A stretch of DNA of 49,398 nucleotides, taken from an uncultured Prevotella sp. Lineage in GTDB: Bacteria; Bacteroidota; Bacteroidia; Bacteroidales; Bacteroidaceae. The notes beneath the pieces were generated by a model. The model worked only from the letters and a program-made list of their open reading frames with translations. It made no database searches and had not been told where the DNA came from. The stretch is taken from assembly GCA_905233245.1 (NCBI GenBank), contig CAJODK010000009.1, positions 1 to 49,398 of the forward strand. Reading direction: 5' to 3'. Positions 39,064 to 49,319 of the stretch are shown here, piece by piece. A program made the position numbers and the translations under genes. Numbering within the stretch: the stretch's first letter is position 1; each line of letters starts with the position of its first letter.

Positions 39064-41781
39064 TTAGAAACGGGGACCTCCACCCATGCCTCTGCTGCCT
39101 CCACCGAAGCCACCTCTGTTTCCTCGTTCGCCTCCACCGAAGCCACCTTCACCACGAGGGGGACGGTCGCCAAACTCTCCGTCAGGACGGTTGCCTCGCC
39201 TTGATTGTTTGCCGCCGAAGGCATTGAAACGGTAGATGACGTGAAGCATGCAGTAGGAGTTGATACTGTTATACCATGTGTCGCTGCGCTGTGAGGCTGA
39301 GACGGCACGGCTGAAGGAGCTCTTCTCGTGGAGTATGTCATAGAACTGCAGTGAGAAGGTGAGTGCCTTGCTCTTGAGACAGCTCTGGGCTATCTGGGCG
39401 TTCCACACAAACTCGTTGGTGTTCATGGCTGCATCGGCAAAGCCTCGACGGCTCTGCATGTGTGCGCCTGTGGAGAAACTGGTGCCCCATGGAGCAGTGA
39501 GGGTGATATCGGTGCCATACTGAAACTGCCATGAGTTGAGGTTGGCATTGGGTTGCAGCTTGTTACTTGAGATGGTGTATTGCACCTGTCCGTTGAGCTC
39601 CACCTCTATCCAGTCGAGACGGTAGCCTATGCCGAGGCGCTCGCTGAGATTGGTGGTGCGAGTGTAGTTTTTCTCGGTCTGCTTAGTGTCTGTGAGATAG
39701 GTGTAGTTGGCATCATTCTTATAGCTGACGTTGGCGAAGGAGTTGAAGTTCCACTTGCCCACGCTATCGACAGCGGCATTATACATCATAGCTGCATCGA
39801 TGCTCCAGTCACCGTTGATGTTCATGGGTTTGGTGGTTCTTCCACCCGTTTGGTCATCATATTCTACGCTGTTAGAAACGCTGTTGCGTATCATCTGGTA
39901 GTTGAGAAACGCCATGACGGTCTGCATGTGGCTTGACACATAGTTGTTATACTGCACGCGCATGGTGTTGGTGAAGGAGGGCTTCAACTCTGGGTTGCCC
40001 ACCTTAATGTTGAGCGGGTCGGTATCGTCAGTTATGGGCAGCATATCGGTCATGGTGGGCTGGGCTGACCTGCCTCGGTAGTTGACTCGGAGGGCCTTAT
40101 TCTTGTTCCACTTATAGCGGAAGTCGAGAGTTGGCGTGAAGTCGGTGACTGTACTGCGCACATCGAAATCGTTGCCAAGGTATTTATAGGCAAGGTGTGA
40201 CACCTGCGGCTGGAGCATGACGCCCACGTTGAGGTTATACTTGGGACGAGTGCGCTTGAGTGTGAGTTCGAGCTGATGAACGTAGTTGTCGTACTCGGAA
40301 TAGCGGCTGAGAGGACTGCTGTAATAGGGTGACGACTCAGTGAGCGGACGGTAAGGGGCGAGATAGTAATCGAAGTCGCGGTATTCAGGTGTTACGCCAC
40401 GATAGAAATTGGGCTCGTCGCTGAAGTCGTAGGTGCTACGGTCACTGGTCTTATTGCTGTACTGATACTGGTATTTAAACTGTATGAATGTAGCCTTGGC
40501 TATGGGTTCGCTGTAGGTGGCATTGAGCTGCAGCCCCCAGTTCTTGGTGGGTGTGATGTTATAACGGTTTTTGTAATACTGTTCGCTGAGCTGATAGAGT
40601 TTGACAAACTGGGTGGAGAGGTCTTCAGTGTCAGCATTACCCACGTTGTAGCGCATCTGGGTGGTTACATTTCTTCCGTTGGCAGCCAGTTTGCGTGAGA
40701 GGGTAGCCTGAATATTGAAGGCGTTGGAAGTGCCGTAGGACAGGGAGTTGTTCTTCTTGCTGTTAACCCACAGGTCAGCGCCTCCTGTGCTCTCGTCCAT
40801 GTTCCACGGGTCGTCGGAATACTGGAAGGGGGCGCGACTGAAGGTGGAGCTGCGGCTGTCGCCCCTTGAGTCGGTGGAGCTGCCAGTGAATGTGGGTCGC
40901 ACGATGAGTGTGGTGAGTGTGTCAATCTTCCACTCCACCTTGCCTCGTATGTCCCACTTGTTGCTTCTGCCATACTGCTGCGAGATGCTGTTGGTGAATG
41001 AACCCTGGGTCGATACGAAGTTCTCTGTGGCGCTCTTCTGCCAGTTGTCGGTATCGCTGTGGTTCCACCTGATGGAGAAGTCGGCTTTGAGTTTGTCTTT
41101 CAGTTCGTAGTTGTAGTTGATGCCCAGCATCTTGTTTGCCATCAGTCCGTTGCCACCGCCAGCACCGCCACGACCTCCGCTTGAGAATCCGCGGTCGCCA
41201 GTGTTGTTGGCATTGCCAAAGAGCATGAGTCGCGAGTTATCTTTCATATATGCGCCCATAACCCTTTCAGCATAGCGTTTGTGGGTGCCAATGGCGAGAT
41301 CGACGTTTGCCATAAAGCCCTTGTTCATGCCCTGTCTGATGTTGAAATCGAGCACCGTTTCTTCCTCGCCGTCATCAACGCCCGTGAGTCGAGCCAGATC
41401 GGACTTCTCGTCGTAAGCCTTCACCTTATCTATTATGGCAGTGGGCAGATTCTTGAGTGCTGTCTGTGTGTCGCCCGTCATAAACTCCTTGCCATCCACC
41501 TTAATCTTCTTTACCTCCTTGCCGTTGATGGTCACCTTGCCGTCGTCGCTCACTTGAGCGCCAGGCAGTTTGCGCACCAGTTCCTCAATGGTGGAGCCCT
41601 CAGGAGTTTTGTAGGCATCGGCATTATAGATGAAGGTATCTTCCCTCACCACCAATTTCTTAGCCACACCCTTGACCACAACCTCGTCGAGTTTGTGCAG
41701 TTCCTGTTCCATCTTAGACTGTGCGAAGGCACTTGTGGCAAATGCCATAAAAGTGAGAAATAATGCTGATAACCTGTTCAT
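39064..41781 (-). CDS. Outer-membrane beta-barrel family protein with RG-rich tail
   Basis: 905 residues with a signal peptide (MNRLSALFLTFMAFATSAFAQ). A TonB-receptor-like plug (DEVVVKGVAKKLVVREDTFIYNADAYKTPEGSTIEELVRKLPGAQ) precedes a large barrel of the OMP_b-brl_3 (PF14905) kind. There is no classical TonB box or CarboxypepD domain. The end departs from normal barrels: about 40 residues of Gly, Arg, Pro and Phe (GGGERGNRGGFGGGSRGMGG). The ligand is unknown. A GGRGGAGGGNG loop near residue 205 is similar in style. Confidence 0.85.
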   Translation of the reverse strand: MNRLSALFLTFMAFATSAFAQSKMEQELHKLDEVVVKGVAKKLVVREDTFIYNADAYKTPEGSTIEELVRKLPGAQVSDDGKVTINGKEVKKIKVDGKEFMTGDTQTALKNLPTAIIDKVKAYDEKSDLARLTGVDDGEEETVLDFNIRQGMNKGFMANVDLAIGTHKRYAERVMGAYMKDNSRLMLFGNANNTGDRGFSSGGRGGAGGGNGLMANKMLGINYNYELKDKLKADFSIRWNHSDTDNWQKSATENFVSTQGSFTNSISQQYGRSNKWDIRGKVEWKIDTLTTLIVRPTFTGSSTDSRGDSRSSTFSRAPFQYSDDPWNMDESTGGADLWVNSKKNNSLSYGTSNAFNIQATLSRKLAANGRNVTTQMRYNVGNADTEDLSTQFVKLYQLSEQYYKNRYNITPTKNWGLQLNATYSEPIAKATFIQFKYQYQYSNKTSDRSTYDFSDEPNFYRGVTPEYRDFDYYLAPYRPLTESSPYYSSPLSRYSEYDNYVHQLELTLKRTRPKYNLNVGVMLQPQVSHLAYKYLGNDFDVRSTVTDFTPTLDFRYKWNKNKALRVNYRGRSAQPTMTDMLPITDDTDPLNIKVGNPELKPSFTNTMRVQYNNYVSSHMQTVMAFLNYQMIRNSVSNSVEYDDQTGGRTTKPMNINGDWSIDAAMMYNAAVDSVGKWNFNSFANVSYKNDANYTYLTDTKQTEKNYTRTTNLSERLGIGYRLDWIEVELNGQVQYTISSNKLQPNANLNSWQFQYGTDITLTAPWGTSFSTGAHMQSRRGFADAAMNTNEFVWNAQIAQSCLKSKALTFSLQFYDILHEKSSFSRAVSASQRSDTWYNSINSYCMLHVIYRFNAFGGKQSRRGNRPDGEFGDRPPRGEGGFGGGERGNRGGFGGGSRGMGGGPRF

Positions 41782-41813
41782 TGGGCGAATAAAGAAATTT
41801 GTGATTGCGACTG

Positions 41814-41821
41814 CAAAGGTA
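41814..41821 (-). promoter_or_regulatory. -7 box of the outer-membrane barrel gene
   Basis: Minus-strand TACCTTTG, 32 nt before the ATG; the -33 region is AT-rich without a clear TTTG. Confidence 0.55.
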
Positions 41822-41916
41822 GTAATTTTTTCTAAAAATTTTTAAAGTTGGAGGTTTGAGGTTTGAGGTTTAAAGGTTAAAAAATAATAAAAGGCTGACA
41901 AACTATGAACTGTGAA

Positions 41917-41948
41917 TTGTTAACTGTGAACTATTTTGGTTACCTTTG
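41917..41948 (+). promoter_or_regulatory. Promoter of the lipoprotein gene
   Basis: Plus-strand TTG, a 21-nt spacer, then TACCTTTG. It lies just after a run of GGTTTGA heptamers (41850-41880). Confidence 0.6.
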
Positions 41949-41996
41949 TAGATTGAAATCACATTTTATGCAAAGCATAACATTTTAATACAGAAA

Positions 41997-42815
41997 ATGA
42001 AGATACATTTCTCAATAGTATACCTCTGCCTCACAGCACTAATAGCACTGGGAGGATGCAAAAAGAGCACAGAGAAGATAGACGACCAGACGGACGTGAT
42101 GATGACTGATGACACACCAGAGATAAAGGGCGATTCCATGCTCTACGGCCTGTCATGCGACGGTACATCTGACTCCGTCGTAGTGATATGGCCTTTCCAT
42201 GGTGACCCCATCACCCTGAGCGCTCTGGATGCCAAGTCTGAGGGACGTGTCATCGGCAAACCAGAGATAGGTGACTGGATAGGTGTCATGCTTGACCCAG
42301 AGGACAGCACGTGCGTCACGATGGTCATCAATCTGGATGAACTGAAGGGTACGTGGACATACCCCGTGATGCCAGTGATGAAGGACCTGCAGCATATGTC
42401 AAGACGTGCTCAGCGACGTATGATGGCACATATCGATGACTCTATCAAGCAAAATTTCCTCATACCACGCGAATATGGTTTCACGCTGAAGCGCAGCCAC
42501 AACGCCACCGCCGTTGGCCGTGTGATGCGCTCTACCACTCTGGAGGATGATTCACCAGTAGTATATCCCGAGGTAAAGAACTACCAGAAGTGGCACATGC
42601 TCAACGGTCGTCTCGTGCTCATCTCCGGCAACTACATGCGCAATGTCACAGCGAAAGCGCGCAAGCCACGGTACTCTCTCGACACGCTCGACATCATAAG
42701 CCTCAACAACGACTCCCTGATACTTATGCAGAATGGCATACGCTACGGTTACCATCGTAAGCAGAACGCCATGGAGGCAAACAAAGAAGCGCAAGCAAAG
42801 GCTTTGAAACAATAA
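41997..42815 (+). CDS. Predicted lipoprotein of unknown function
   Basis: 272 residues. A lipobox LGGC near residue 20 follows a typical signal (IVYLCLTALIALGG), so it should be membrane-anchored. I do not recognise the family. The body has GDSMLYGLSCDGTSDSVVVIWPFHGDP and a helical, basic segment (MSRRAQRRMMAHIDDSIKQNFLIPREYGF), followed by beta-rich sequence (WHMLNGRLVLISGN). It is 23 nt upstream of the saccharopine dehydrogenase-like gene and probably co-transcribed with it, with no obvious functional link. Confidence 0.75.
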   Translation: MKIHFSIVYLCLTALIALGGCKKSTEKIDDQTDVMMTDDTPEIKGDSMLYGLSCDGTSDSVVVIWPFHGDPITLSALDAKSEGRVIGKPEIGDWIGVMLDPEDSTCVTMVINLDELKGTWTYPVMPVMKDLQHMSRRAQRRMMAHIDDSIKQNFLIPREYGFTLKRSHNATAVGRVMRSTTLEDDSPVVYPEVKNYQKWHMLNGRLVLISGNYMRNVTAKARKPRYSLDTLDIISLNNDSLILMQNGIRYGYHRKQNAMEANKEAQAKALKQ

Positions 42816-42838
42816 TAACTTCTATAACTTCTAAGAAT

Positions 42839-44083
42839 ATGTCAAGAATTATAATGATAGGTGCTGGCGGCGTAGCCACCGTAGCAGCACACAAGATAGC
42901 GCAGAACAGCGACGTGTTCACCGACTTCATGATAGCAAGCCGTCGTAAGGAGAAATGCGACGCTCTGGCAGAGGCTATCAAGGCACGCAACTATCCTGGC
43001 AAGATAAATATCAGCACGGCACAGGTGGATGCTGATGATGTAGAACAACTCAAGGCGCTCTTCCAGGAGTTCAAGCCTGAACTTTGCGTCAACCTCGCCC
43101 TGCCATACCAGGACCTTACCATCATGGATGCCTGTCTGGCGTGCGGAGTAAACTATCTGGATACAGCCAACTACGAGCCTAAGGATGAGGCGCACTTCGA
43201 GTACTCTTGGCAGTGGGCATACAAGCAGCGTTTTGAGGATGCCGGACTGACAGCTATCCTGGGTTGTGGCTTCGACCCTGGCGTATCTGGCGTTTATACC
43301 GCTTATGCTGCCAAGCACCACTTCGACGAGATACACTATCTCGACATCGTGGACTGCAACGCTGGTAACCACCATAAGGCATTTGCCACAAACTTCAACC
43401 CTGAGATAAATATCCGCGAGATTACCCAGAAGGGCCTCTACTATAAGGATGGCGAATGGCTTGAGACGGAGCCGCTGGAGGTGCACAAGGCTCTCACCTA
43501 CCCCAACATCGGCCCTCGCGAGTCATACCTCATGCACCACGAGGAACTGGAGTCGCTCGTCAAGAACTACCCTACCATCAAGCAGGCACGTTTCTGGATG
43601 ACCTTCGGACAGCAGTATCTCATCTACCTCGACTGCATACAGAATCTGGGCATGAGCCGCATAGACAATGTGGAGTATGAAGCCGAACTGGCTGACGGTA
43701 GCGGCAAGAAGGTGAAGGTGAATATCGTGCCTCTGCAGTTCCTCAAGGCCGTACTGCCTAACCCACAGGACCTGGGCGAGAACTACGATGGCGAGACATC
43801 TATCGGTTGTCGCATACGTGGTATCAAGGACGGCAAGGAACTGACCTACTACGTCTATAACAACTGCAAGCATCAGGAGGCCTACGAAGAGACTGGCATG
43901 CAGGGCGTAAGCTACACCACTGGTGTGCCTGCCATGATAGGCGCTATGATGTTCGTCAAGGGTATATGGAAGAAGCCAGGCGTATGGAACGTTGAAGACT
44001 TCGACCCAGACCCATTCATGGAGCAGCTCAACAAGCAGGGACTCCCTTGGCACGAAGTGTTCAACGGCGACCTGGAACTCTAA
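42839..44083 (+). CDS. Carboxynorspermidine dehydrogenase (saccharopine dehydrogenase family)
   Basis: 414 residues. A Rossmann start (MIGAGGVATVAAHKIAQ) is followed by NLALPYQDLTIMDACLACGVNYLDTANYEP and GCGFDPGVSGVYTAYA, signatures of the CANSDH clade that makes carboxy(nor)spermidine in many Bacteroidetes. The alternative, true saccharopine dehydrogenase (lysine), is less likely. The partner decarboxylase is not in the window. Confidence 0.85.
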   Translation: MSRIIMIGAGGVATVAAHKIAQNSDVFTDFMIASRRKEKCDALAEAIKARNYPGKINISTAQVDADDVEQLKALFQEFKPELCVNLALPYQDLTIMDACLACGVNYLDTANYEPKDEAHFEYSWQWAYKQRFEDAGLTAILGCGFDPGVSGVYTAYAAKHHFDEIHYLDIVDCNAGNHHKAFATNFNPEINIREITQKGLYYKDGEWLETEPLEVHKALTYPNIGPRESYLMHHEELESLVKNYPTIKQARFWMTFGQQYLIYLDCIQNLGMSRIDNVEYEAELADGSGKKVKVNIVPLQFLKAVLPNPQDLGENYDGETSIGCRIRGIKDGKELTYYVYNNCKHQEAYEETGMQGVSYTTGVPAMIGAMMFVKGIWKKPGVWNVEDFDPDPFMEQLNKQGLPWHEVFNGDLEL

Positions 44084-44130
44084 ACAACTAAACAACCAAA
44101 CGACTAAACAACTAAACAACCAAACAACCA
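44083..44130 (+). repeat. Six AACRACYA octamers before recA
   Basis: Six tandem octamers start inside the preceding stop codon and end 7 nt before the recA ATG. They fill the whole gap and match the octamers at 24994-25025. Confidence 0.92.
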
Positions 44131-44137
44131 AAATAAA

Positions 44138-45136
44138 ATGGCTGAAGAAAATAAAGAAGCAAAACTCAAGGCCTTGCAGGCTGCAATGGCTAAGATAGAA
44201 AAGGATTTCGGCAAGGGTTCTATCATGAAACTTGGCGAAGAGAGTGTAGAGAAAGTAGAGGTGATACCTACTGGTTCGCTCGGACTGGATATGGCACTCG
44301 GTGTAGGCGGTTACCCTAAGGGTCGTATCATCGAGATTTACGGTCCTGAGTCTTCTGGTAAGACGACGCTGGCTCTCCACGCCATAGCAGAGTCACAGAA
44401 GCAGGGCGGCATAGCAGCTTTCATCGATGCTGAGCACGCCTTCGACCGCTTCTACGCTTCCAATCTGGGCGTGGACGTGGACAATCTCCTCATCTCACAG
44501 CCCGACAATGGCGAGCAGGCTCTGCAGATAGCCGACCAGCTCATCTCCAGCGCTGCTGTTGACATTATCGTCATCGACTCTGTTGCTGCCCTGACTCCTA
44601 AGGCTGAGATAGAGGGCGACATGGGCGACAACAAGGTGGGCCTCCAGGCACGCCTCATGTCACAGGCTCTGCGCAAACTCACCTCTACCATCTCCAAGAC
44701 CAACACCACCTGCATCTTCATCAACCAGTTGCGTGAGAAGATTGGCGTGATGTTTGGCAATCCTGAGACCACTACAGGCGGTAACGCCCTGAAGTTCTAC
44801 GCCTCTGTGCGCATCGACGTGCGTCCTGGCACAGCCATCAAGGATGGTGACGAGATACTTGGCAAGCTGACCAAGGTAAAGATTGTGAAGAACAAGGTGG
44901 CACCTCCATTCCGCAAGTGTGAGTTTGACATCATGTTCGGCACTGGTATCTCCCGTGTAGGCGAGATTCTGGACATCGCTGTCGATAAGGGTATCGTCAA
45001 GAAATCTGGCTCATGGTTCTCATACGGAGAGTCCAAACTGGCACAGGGTCGCGAGGCTGTCCTCGCCCTGCTCAAGGATAATCCAGAACTCTGTGAAGAA
45101 CTCGAGGCCAAAGTACGTGAAGCCATAAATCAATGA
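44138..45136 (+). CDS. recA: Recombinase RecA
   Basis: 332 residues. It catalyses strand exchange and LexA-type coprotease activity. The Walker A motif is [37 protein letters not shown] and [19 protein letters not shown] are conserved. No promoter or SOS box is visible in the repeat-filled gap, so recA seems to be read from upstream. It overlaps pepT by ATGA. Confidence 0.98.
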   Translation: MAEENKEAKLKALQAAMAKIEKDFGKGSIMKLGEESVEKVEVIPTGSLGLDMALGVGGYPKGRIIEIYGPESSGKTTLALHAIAESQKQGGIAAFIDAEHAFDRFYASNLGVDVDNLLISQPDNGEQALQIADQLISSAAVDIIVIDSVAALTPKAEIEGDMGDNKVGLQARLMSQALRKLTSTISKTNTTCIFINQLREKIGVMFGNPETTTGGNALKFYASVRIDVRPGTAIKDGDEILGKLTKVKIVKNKVAPPFRKCEFDIMFGTGISRVGEILDIAVDKGIVKKSGSWFSYGESKLAQGREAVLALLKDNPELCEELEAKVREAINQ

Positions 45137-46374
45137 CACTCTCTGAGCGCTTCATACGCTATACGCAGTTTGACACGCAGTCTTGCGAAGACTCGCAGAC
45201 CGTACCCAGCACCTCTAAGCAACTCACCTTTGCCCGCTTCCTGCGCGACGAGATGATAGCCGAGGGGCTGGAGGACATCGTGCTCGATGAGCAAGGCTAC
45301 CTGTACGCCACGCTTAACGCTAACCTTAACCCTAACTCCTCCTTGGGAGGGGGCAAGGGGGAGGTTTCTCTTGGCTTCATCTCCCACTACGACACCTCGC
45401 CCGACTGCTCTGGTGAGAATATCAAGGCACGCATCATCCATAATTACGATGGCTGCGATATAGAGTTGTCAGAGGGCATCGTGAGCAGTCCCAGACAGTT
45501 CCCCGAACTGCTGCGCCACGTGGGTGAAGACCTCATCGTGACCGACGGCAAGACACTCCTCGGTGCTGACGACAAGGCTGGCATAGCAGAGATTATGCAG
45601 GCCATGTGCTATCTGCGCGACCATCCGGAGATAGAGCATGGCAAGATACGCATCGCCTTCAATCCCGACGAGGAGATAGGCAAGGGAGCGCATCACTTCA
45701 ATGTGCCCCTCTTCGCTTGCGACTGGGCATACACCGTGGACGGCGGAGACCTGGGCGAACTGGAGTATGAGAACTTCAACGCTGCCTCTGCCAAGATACA
45801 CTTCACCGGGCGCAGCGTGCACCCTGGGTATGCCAAGGGCAAGATGCTCAATGCAGCAAGGATAGCCACTGAGTTTGCTGCCATGATGCCTGCTGACGAA
45901 ACTCCTGAGACCACCGAGGGCTATCAGGGATTCTATCATCTCACGGGCATGCAGGGCGGTTGTGAGAAAGCGCAGCTCAGCTACATCATACGCGACCATG
46001 ACCGCCAAAGGTTTGAAGAGCGCAAACTATATATAAATAAGGTGGCGGAGCAGATTAACCAAAAGTATGGCGAAGGCACCTGCAAGGCTATTGTGGAAGA
46101 CCAGTACTACAACATGCTGGAGAAGGTGGAGCCCGTGATGCACATCATCGAGACGGCTAAGCAGGCTATGCTCGATGCCGGCGTAGAGCCACGCGTGCAA
46201 CCCATACGCGGCGGTACCGACGGAGCCCAGCTGTCCTTCAAGGGACTCCCCTGCCCCAATCTCTTCACCGGCGCTGTCAATTTCCACGGCCCTCATGAGT
46301 TTGTCTCCATACAGGTGATGGAAAAAGCAACCCAAACAATCATCAATATATGTCAGAAATCCCTTCTCTCATAG
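45133..46374 (+). CDS. pepT: Peptidase T (tripeptidase)
   Basis: 413 residues of the M20 family. It removes N-terminal residues from tripeptides. Metal ligands are visible in [29 protein letters not shown] and [13 protein letters not shown]. An odd 20-residue insert ([17 protein letters not shown]) before the GFISHYDTS strand comes from hexamer repeats. It overlaps the antiporter gene by 25 nt. Confidence 0.93.
   Translation: MTLSERFIRYTQFDTQSCEDSQTVPSTSKQLTFARFLRDEMIAEGLEDIVLDEQGYLYATLNANLNPNSSLGGGKGEVSLGFISHYDTSPDCSGENIKARIIHNYDGCDIELSEGIVSSPRQFPELLRHVGEDLIVTDGKTLLGADDKAGIAEIMQAMCYLRDHPEIEHGKIRIAFNPDEEIGKGAHHFNVPLFACDWAYTVDGGDLGELEYENFNAASAKIHFTGRSVHPGYAKGKMLNAARIATEFAAMMPADETPETTEGYQGFYHLTGMQGGCEKAQLSYIIRDHDRQRFEERKLYINKVAEQINQKYGEGTCKAIVEDQYYNMLEKVEPVMHIIETAKQAMLDAGVEPRVQPIRGGTDGAQLSFKGLPCPNLFTGAVNFHGPHEFVSIQVMEKATQTIINICQKSLLS
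45313..45336 (+). repeat. In-frame hexamers in pepT
   Basis: Four hexamers (CTTAAC, GCTAAC, CTTAAC, CCTAAC) encode [15 protein letters not shown]-rich segment follows. Confidence 0.85.
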
Positions 46375-48620
46375 CAGATCTTGCGCTGATACTAGCCACG
46401 GCAGGTGTCTCCACTTTGATTTTCAAGAAGCTCAAGCAGCCTCTTGTATTGGGTTATATCATGGCGGGATTCATCGTGTCGCCCAATCTGACCTTCACCA
46501 TGTCGGTCATCGACAATGAGAATATCCACACATGGGCTGACATAGGCGTGATGTTCCTGCTCTTCGCCCTTGGTCTGGACTTCTCTATCAAGAAGATTCT
46601 CAAGATGGGCATGGCGCCTATCATAGCCGCGCTGACCATCATATTCTGCATGATGAGTATCGGCGTAATGGTAGCCGAACTCTTTGGTTGGTCACACCTG
46701 AACGGGCTCTTCCTTGCCGGTATGCTCGCCATGTCGTCCACCACCATCATCTACAAGGCCTTTGATGACCTGGGGCTTCGGCAGCAGCAATTCTCGTCAC
46801 TCGTCATGAGTGTGCTCATACTGGAGGACATCCTTGCCATCGTCCTGATGGTAGTCCTCACGACGGTTGCCAAGAGCGAGAGTGCCAGTACTGGCGGAGA
46901 AGATACGGGACTGCTGTCAGCGCTCCTGTCCATAGTCTTCTTCCTCGTACTGTGGTTTGTGGTAGGTCTGTTCCTCGTGCCTATCTTCCTTAGAAAGGTA
47001 CGCCGACTCATCAATGAGGAGGTGCTGCTCATCGTCTCGCTCGCACTCTGTTGCGCTATGGCGGTATTCGCCTCCAAGGTGGGCTTCAGCTCCGCCTTCG
47101 GCTCATTCGTGATGGGTAGCATTCTGGCTGAGACCATCGAGGCAAAGAAGATAGAGAAACTCATAGAACCCGTCAAGAATCTCTTCGGCGCTATCTTCTT
47201 CGTGTCTGTCGGCATGCTCGTTGACATCAAGGTTGTGATAGACCAATGGCCTGCCATCGTAGTGATTACACTCGCCATCATCTTCGGCCAGAGCATCTTC
47301 GGCACCTTCGGTTTCCTGCTCTCAGGCCAACCGCTCAAGACTGCCATGCGATGCGGTTTCTCCATGTCGCAGATAGGTGAATTTGCGTTCATCATAGCAT
47401 CCCTGGGCATGAGCCTCGGCATCCTCAGCGACTTCATCTACCCCGTCATCGTGACCGTATCAGTCATCACCACCTTCACCACGCCCTATATGATACGCGG
47501 CGCCGTGCCCGTATATGGTATCGTAGAGCGCTCGCTGCCCAAGGTGTGGATTAGGCGCATCAACAAGATTTCGGAGATGGCGCCCACCAATCAGGACCAG
47601 TCACAGAGCTACTGGCGGCCGCTGCTCATACAGATGGCTGTCAATACGCTCATCTACTCAGTACTGTCATCAGCCACCATCCTCATTATGCTCACCGTGG
47701 GCAAGGACATCCTGGACGGTCTTCTGCCAAGCGAATGGGCAGGCATCGCATGTGCCGTGCTCACCATCATGTTCGTGTCGCCATTCCTCAGGGCAATGGT
47801 CATGAAGAAGAACCGCAGCGAGGAATTCCGTGCTCTCTGGGTGGGCAGTCGTCATAACCGCGCACCGCTTATCTTCACCATAATACTGCGTGTGATACTG
47901 GCTGTGATGTTCATCGTTCCCGTACTGAGCCAGATTACCAACCTCTCCAATACCATCATGCTGTGCCTTGCCATCTTCATTATTGTCGGCATGGTATATT
48001 CACGCGGCATCAAGAATCAGAGCATCCGTCTCGAGCGCCTGTTCCTGATGAATATGAATTCCAAGGAACTCGCCGAGCGTGTCACCGGCAAGAAGCGCCC
48101 GCTCTTCGAGGGACGACTGCTGGACCGTGACCTGCACATCGCTACGGTCGATGTACCGCAGGACTCTATATGGACGGGTAAGACGCTCAAGGAACTCAGG
48201 CTGGCACAGCGCTTCGGCGTGCATGTCAGCAGCATCATGCGCGGCAGGCAGAAGATAAACATCCCTTCAGGCGATGACATCATCTTCCCCTATGACCAAC
48301 TCAATGTCATAGGTTCCGACGACCAACTCAAGGCACTCAACTCCACCCTGCAAGAGGAGCTCTATCCCGAACCTACGGAATTCGTAGGCCACGACATGCA
48401 ACTGCGCCGCTTCTCTATCACGGAAGACAGTTTCCTGGCAGGCAAATCACTTGTCACGTCACAACTGCGCGACAAGTACAACTGTATGCTAGTAGGTATG
48501 GAGGAAAATGAAGAATCCCTCACCTCCGTCTCCCCACTCTACCTCTTCCAGCCAGGCGATATACTCTGGATAGTAGGTGAGGACCAAGACATCAGGAGAT
48601 TATCCTCTCAAGAACCTTAG
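46350..48620 (+). CDS. CPA2 family cation:proton antiporter with TrkA-C domains
   Basis: 756 residues. The membrane half (about 1-390) is a Kef/CPA2 exchanger: [51 protein letters not shown] and [12 protein letters not shown] second hydrophobic block (about 425-560) and two TrkA-C-type ligand-binding domains ([37 protein letters not shown] and [14 protein letters not shown]) follow. It probably moves K+ or Na+ against protons and is gated by a nucleotide. No TrkA-N Rossmann domain is visible. The 3' end overlaps the convergent purN gene by 29 nt. Confidence 0.9.
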   Translation: MSEIPSLIADLALILATAGVSTLIFKKLKQPLVLGYIMAGFIVSPNLTFTMSVIDNENIHTWADIGVMFLLFALGLDFSIKKILKMGMAPIIAALTIIFCMMSIGVMVAELFGWSHLNGLFLAGMLAMSSTTIIYKAFDDLGLRQQQFSSLVMSVLILEDILAIVLMVVLTTVAKSESASTGGEDTGLLSALLSIVFFLVLWFVVGLFLVPIFLRKVRRLINEEVLLIVSLALCCAMAVFASKVGFSSAFGSFVMGSILAETIEAKKIEKLIEPVKNLFGAIFFVSVGMLVDIKVVIDQWPAIVVITLAIIFGQSIFGTFGFLLSGQPLKTAMRCGFSMSQIGEFAFIIASLGMSLGILSDFIYPVIVTVSVITTFTTPYMIRGAVPVYGIVERSLPKVWIRRINKISEMAPTNQDQSQSYWRPLLIQMAVNTLIYSVLSSATILIMLTVGKDILDGLLPSEWAGIACAVLTIMFVSPFLRAMVMKKNRSEEFRALWVGSRHNRAPLIFTIILRVILAVMFIVPVLSQITNLSNTIMLCLAIFIIVGMVYSRGIKNQSIRLERLFLMNMNSKELAERVTGKKRPLFEGRLLDRDLHIATVDVPQDSIWTGKTLKELRLAQRFGVHVSSIMRGRQKINIPSGDDIIFPYDQLNVIGSDDQLKALNSTLQEELYPEPTEFVGHDMQLRRFSITEDSFLAGKSLVTSQLRDKYNCMLVGMEENEESLTSVSPLYLFQPGDILWIVGEDQDIRRLSSQEP

Positions 48621-49158
48621 GATAATACTCCATCTCCAGCACGTGCACCTTATCGGCTATCGTCTCCGGCGTATCATCAGGAGACAGAGCCACGCGATAC
48701 TGCTCTATTATGTCACCTCCGTCACATACGGGGGTGACATAGTGTATGGTGATACCCGTCTCAGTCTCGCCAGCCGCCTTCACAGCCTCGTGCACATGAT
48801 GGCCCCACATGCCCTTGCCGCCAAACTTAGGCAAGAGCGAAGGATGAATATTCACTATCTTCATAGGGTACGCATCGATGAGAAAATTAGGCACCAGAGG
48901 CAGGAAGCCCGCCAGCACTATGAAGTCAATCTCATACTCCCTCATCAGCGCCATCATCTTCACCTCGTCGTTCAGGTCAGCCTTAGGCATCACCGCCGTC
49001 GGCACACCCAGACGCTCAGCCCTCTCCAGAGCCAGCGCCTCCGCCTTATTGCTCACCACGAGAGCACACCTAAAGTTCACCTTATTCTCATTAGCGTAGC
49101 GAATAATATTCTCACAATTAGTACCGCTACCCGATACAAAAATCGCTATATTCTTCAT
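48592..49158 (-). CDS. purN: Phosphoribosylglycinamide formyltransferase PurN
   Basis: 188 residues from the ATG at 49158 (MKNIAIFVSGSGTNCENII). It formylates GAR using 10-formyl-THF. FVLAGFLPLVPNFLIDAYPMKIVNIHPSLLPKFGGKGMWG carries the catalytic His; HYVTPVCDGGDIIEQ is the conserved Asp segment. An upstream start at 49224 is ruled out by the leader repeats and promoter position. Confidence 0.95.
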   Translation of the reverse strand: MKNIAIFVSGSGTNCENIIRYANENKVNFRCALVVSNKAEALALERAERLGVPTAVMPKADLNDEVKMMALMREYEIDFIVLAGFLPLVPNFLIDAYPMKIVNIHPSLLPKFGGKGMWGHHVHEAVKAAGETETGITIHYVTPVCDGGDIIEQYRVALSPDDTPETIADKVHVLEMEYYPKVLERIIS

Positions 49159-49188
49159 CCTAATCCTTTTACCTAATATATCTTTTTC

Positions 49189-49224
49189 GTGCACCATCGC
49201 ACTATTTTCCGTGCACCAACGCAC
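49189..49224 (-). repeat. Two hairpin-capable repeats in the purN leader
   Basis: GTGCACCATCGCAC (49189-49202) and GTGCACCAACGCAC (49211-49224) occur 22 nt apart. Each can fold GTGC with GCAC. They lie between promoter and start codon. Confidence 0.7.
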
Positions 49225-49235
49225 TTTTTCGCCTG

Positions 49236-49267
49236 CAAAGTTACACTATTCCGTTGACTCCACCAAA
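49236..49267 (-). promoter_or_regulatory. purN promoter
   Basis: Minus-strand TTTG, an exact 20-nt spacer, then TAACTTTG. The leader is about 70 nt and holds the two repeats. Confidence 0.8.
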
Positions 49268-49319
49268 CTTTTGCAGAAAAAACTATTTAAAACGAGGTTA
49301 GCAAAAGTTCCAATAAGAA

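Noticed and set aside
42839..44083. Lysine-pathway saccharopine dehydrogenase
   Set aside because: Motifs fit the carboxynorspermidine clade better, and bacteria of this group make lysine via diaminopimelate.
46751..47437. 228-codon minus-strand frame opposite the CPA2 antiporter
   Set aside because: It mirrors the coding strand of a well-recognised gene and has a Met/Ser-rich shadow composition.
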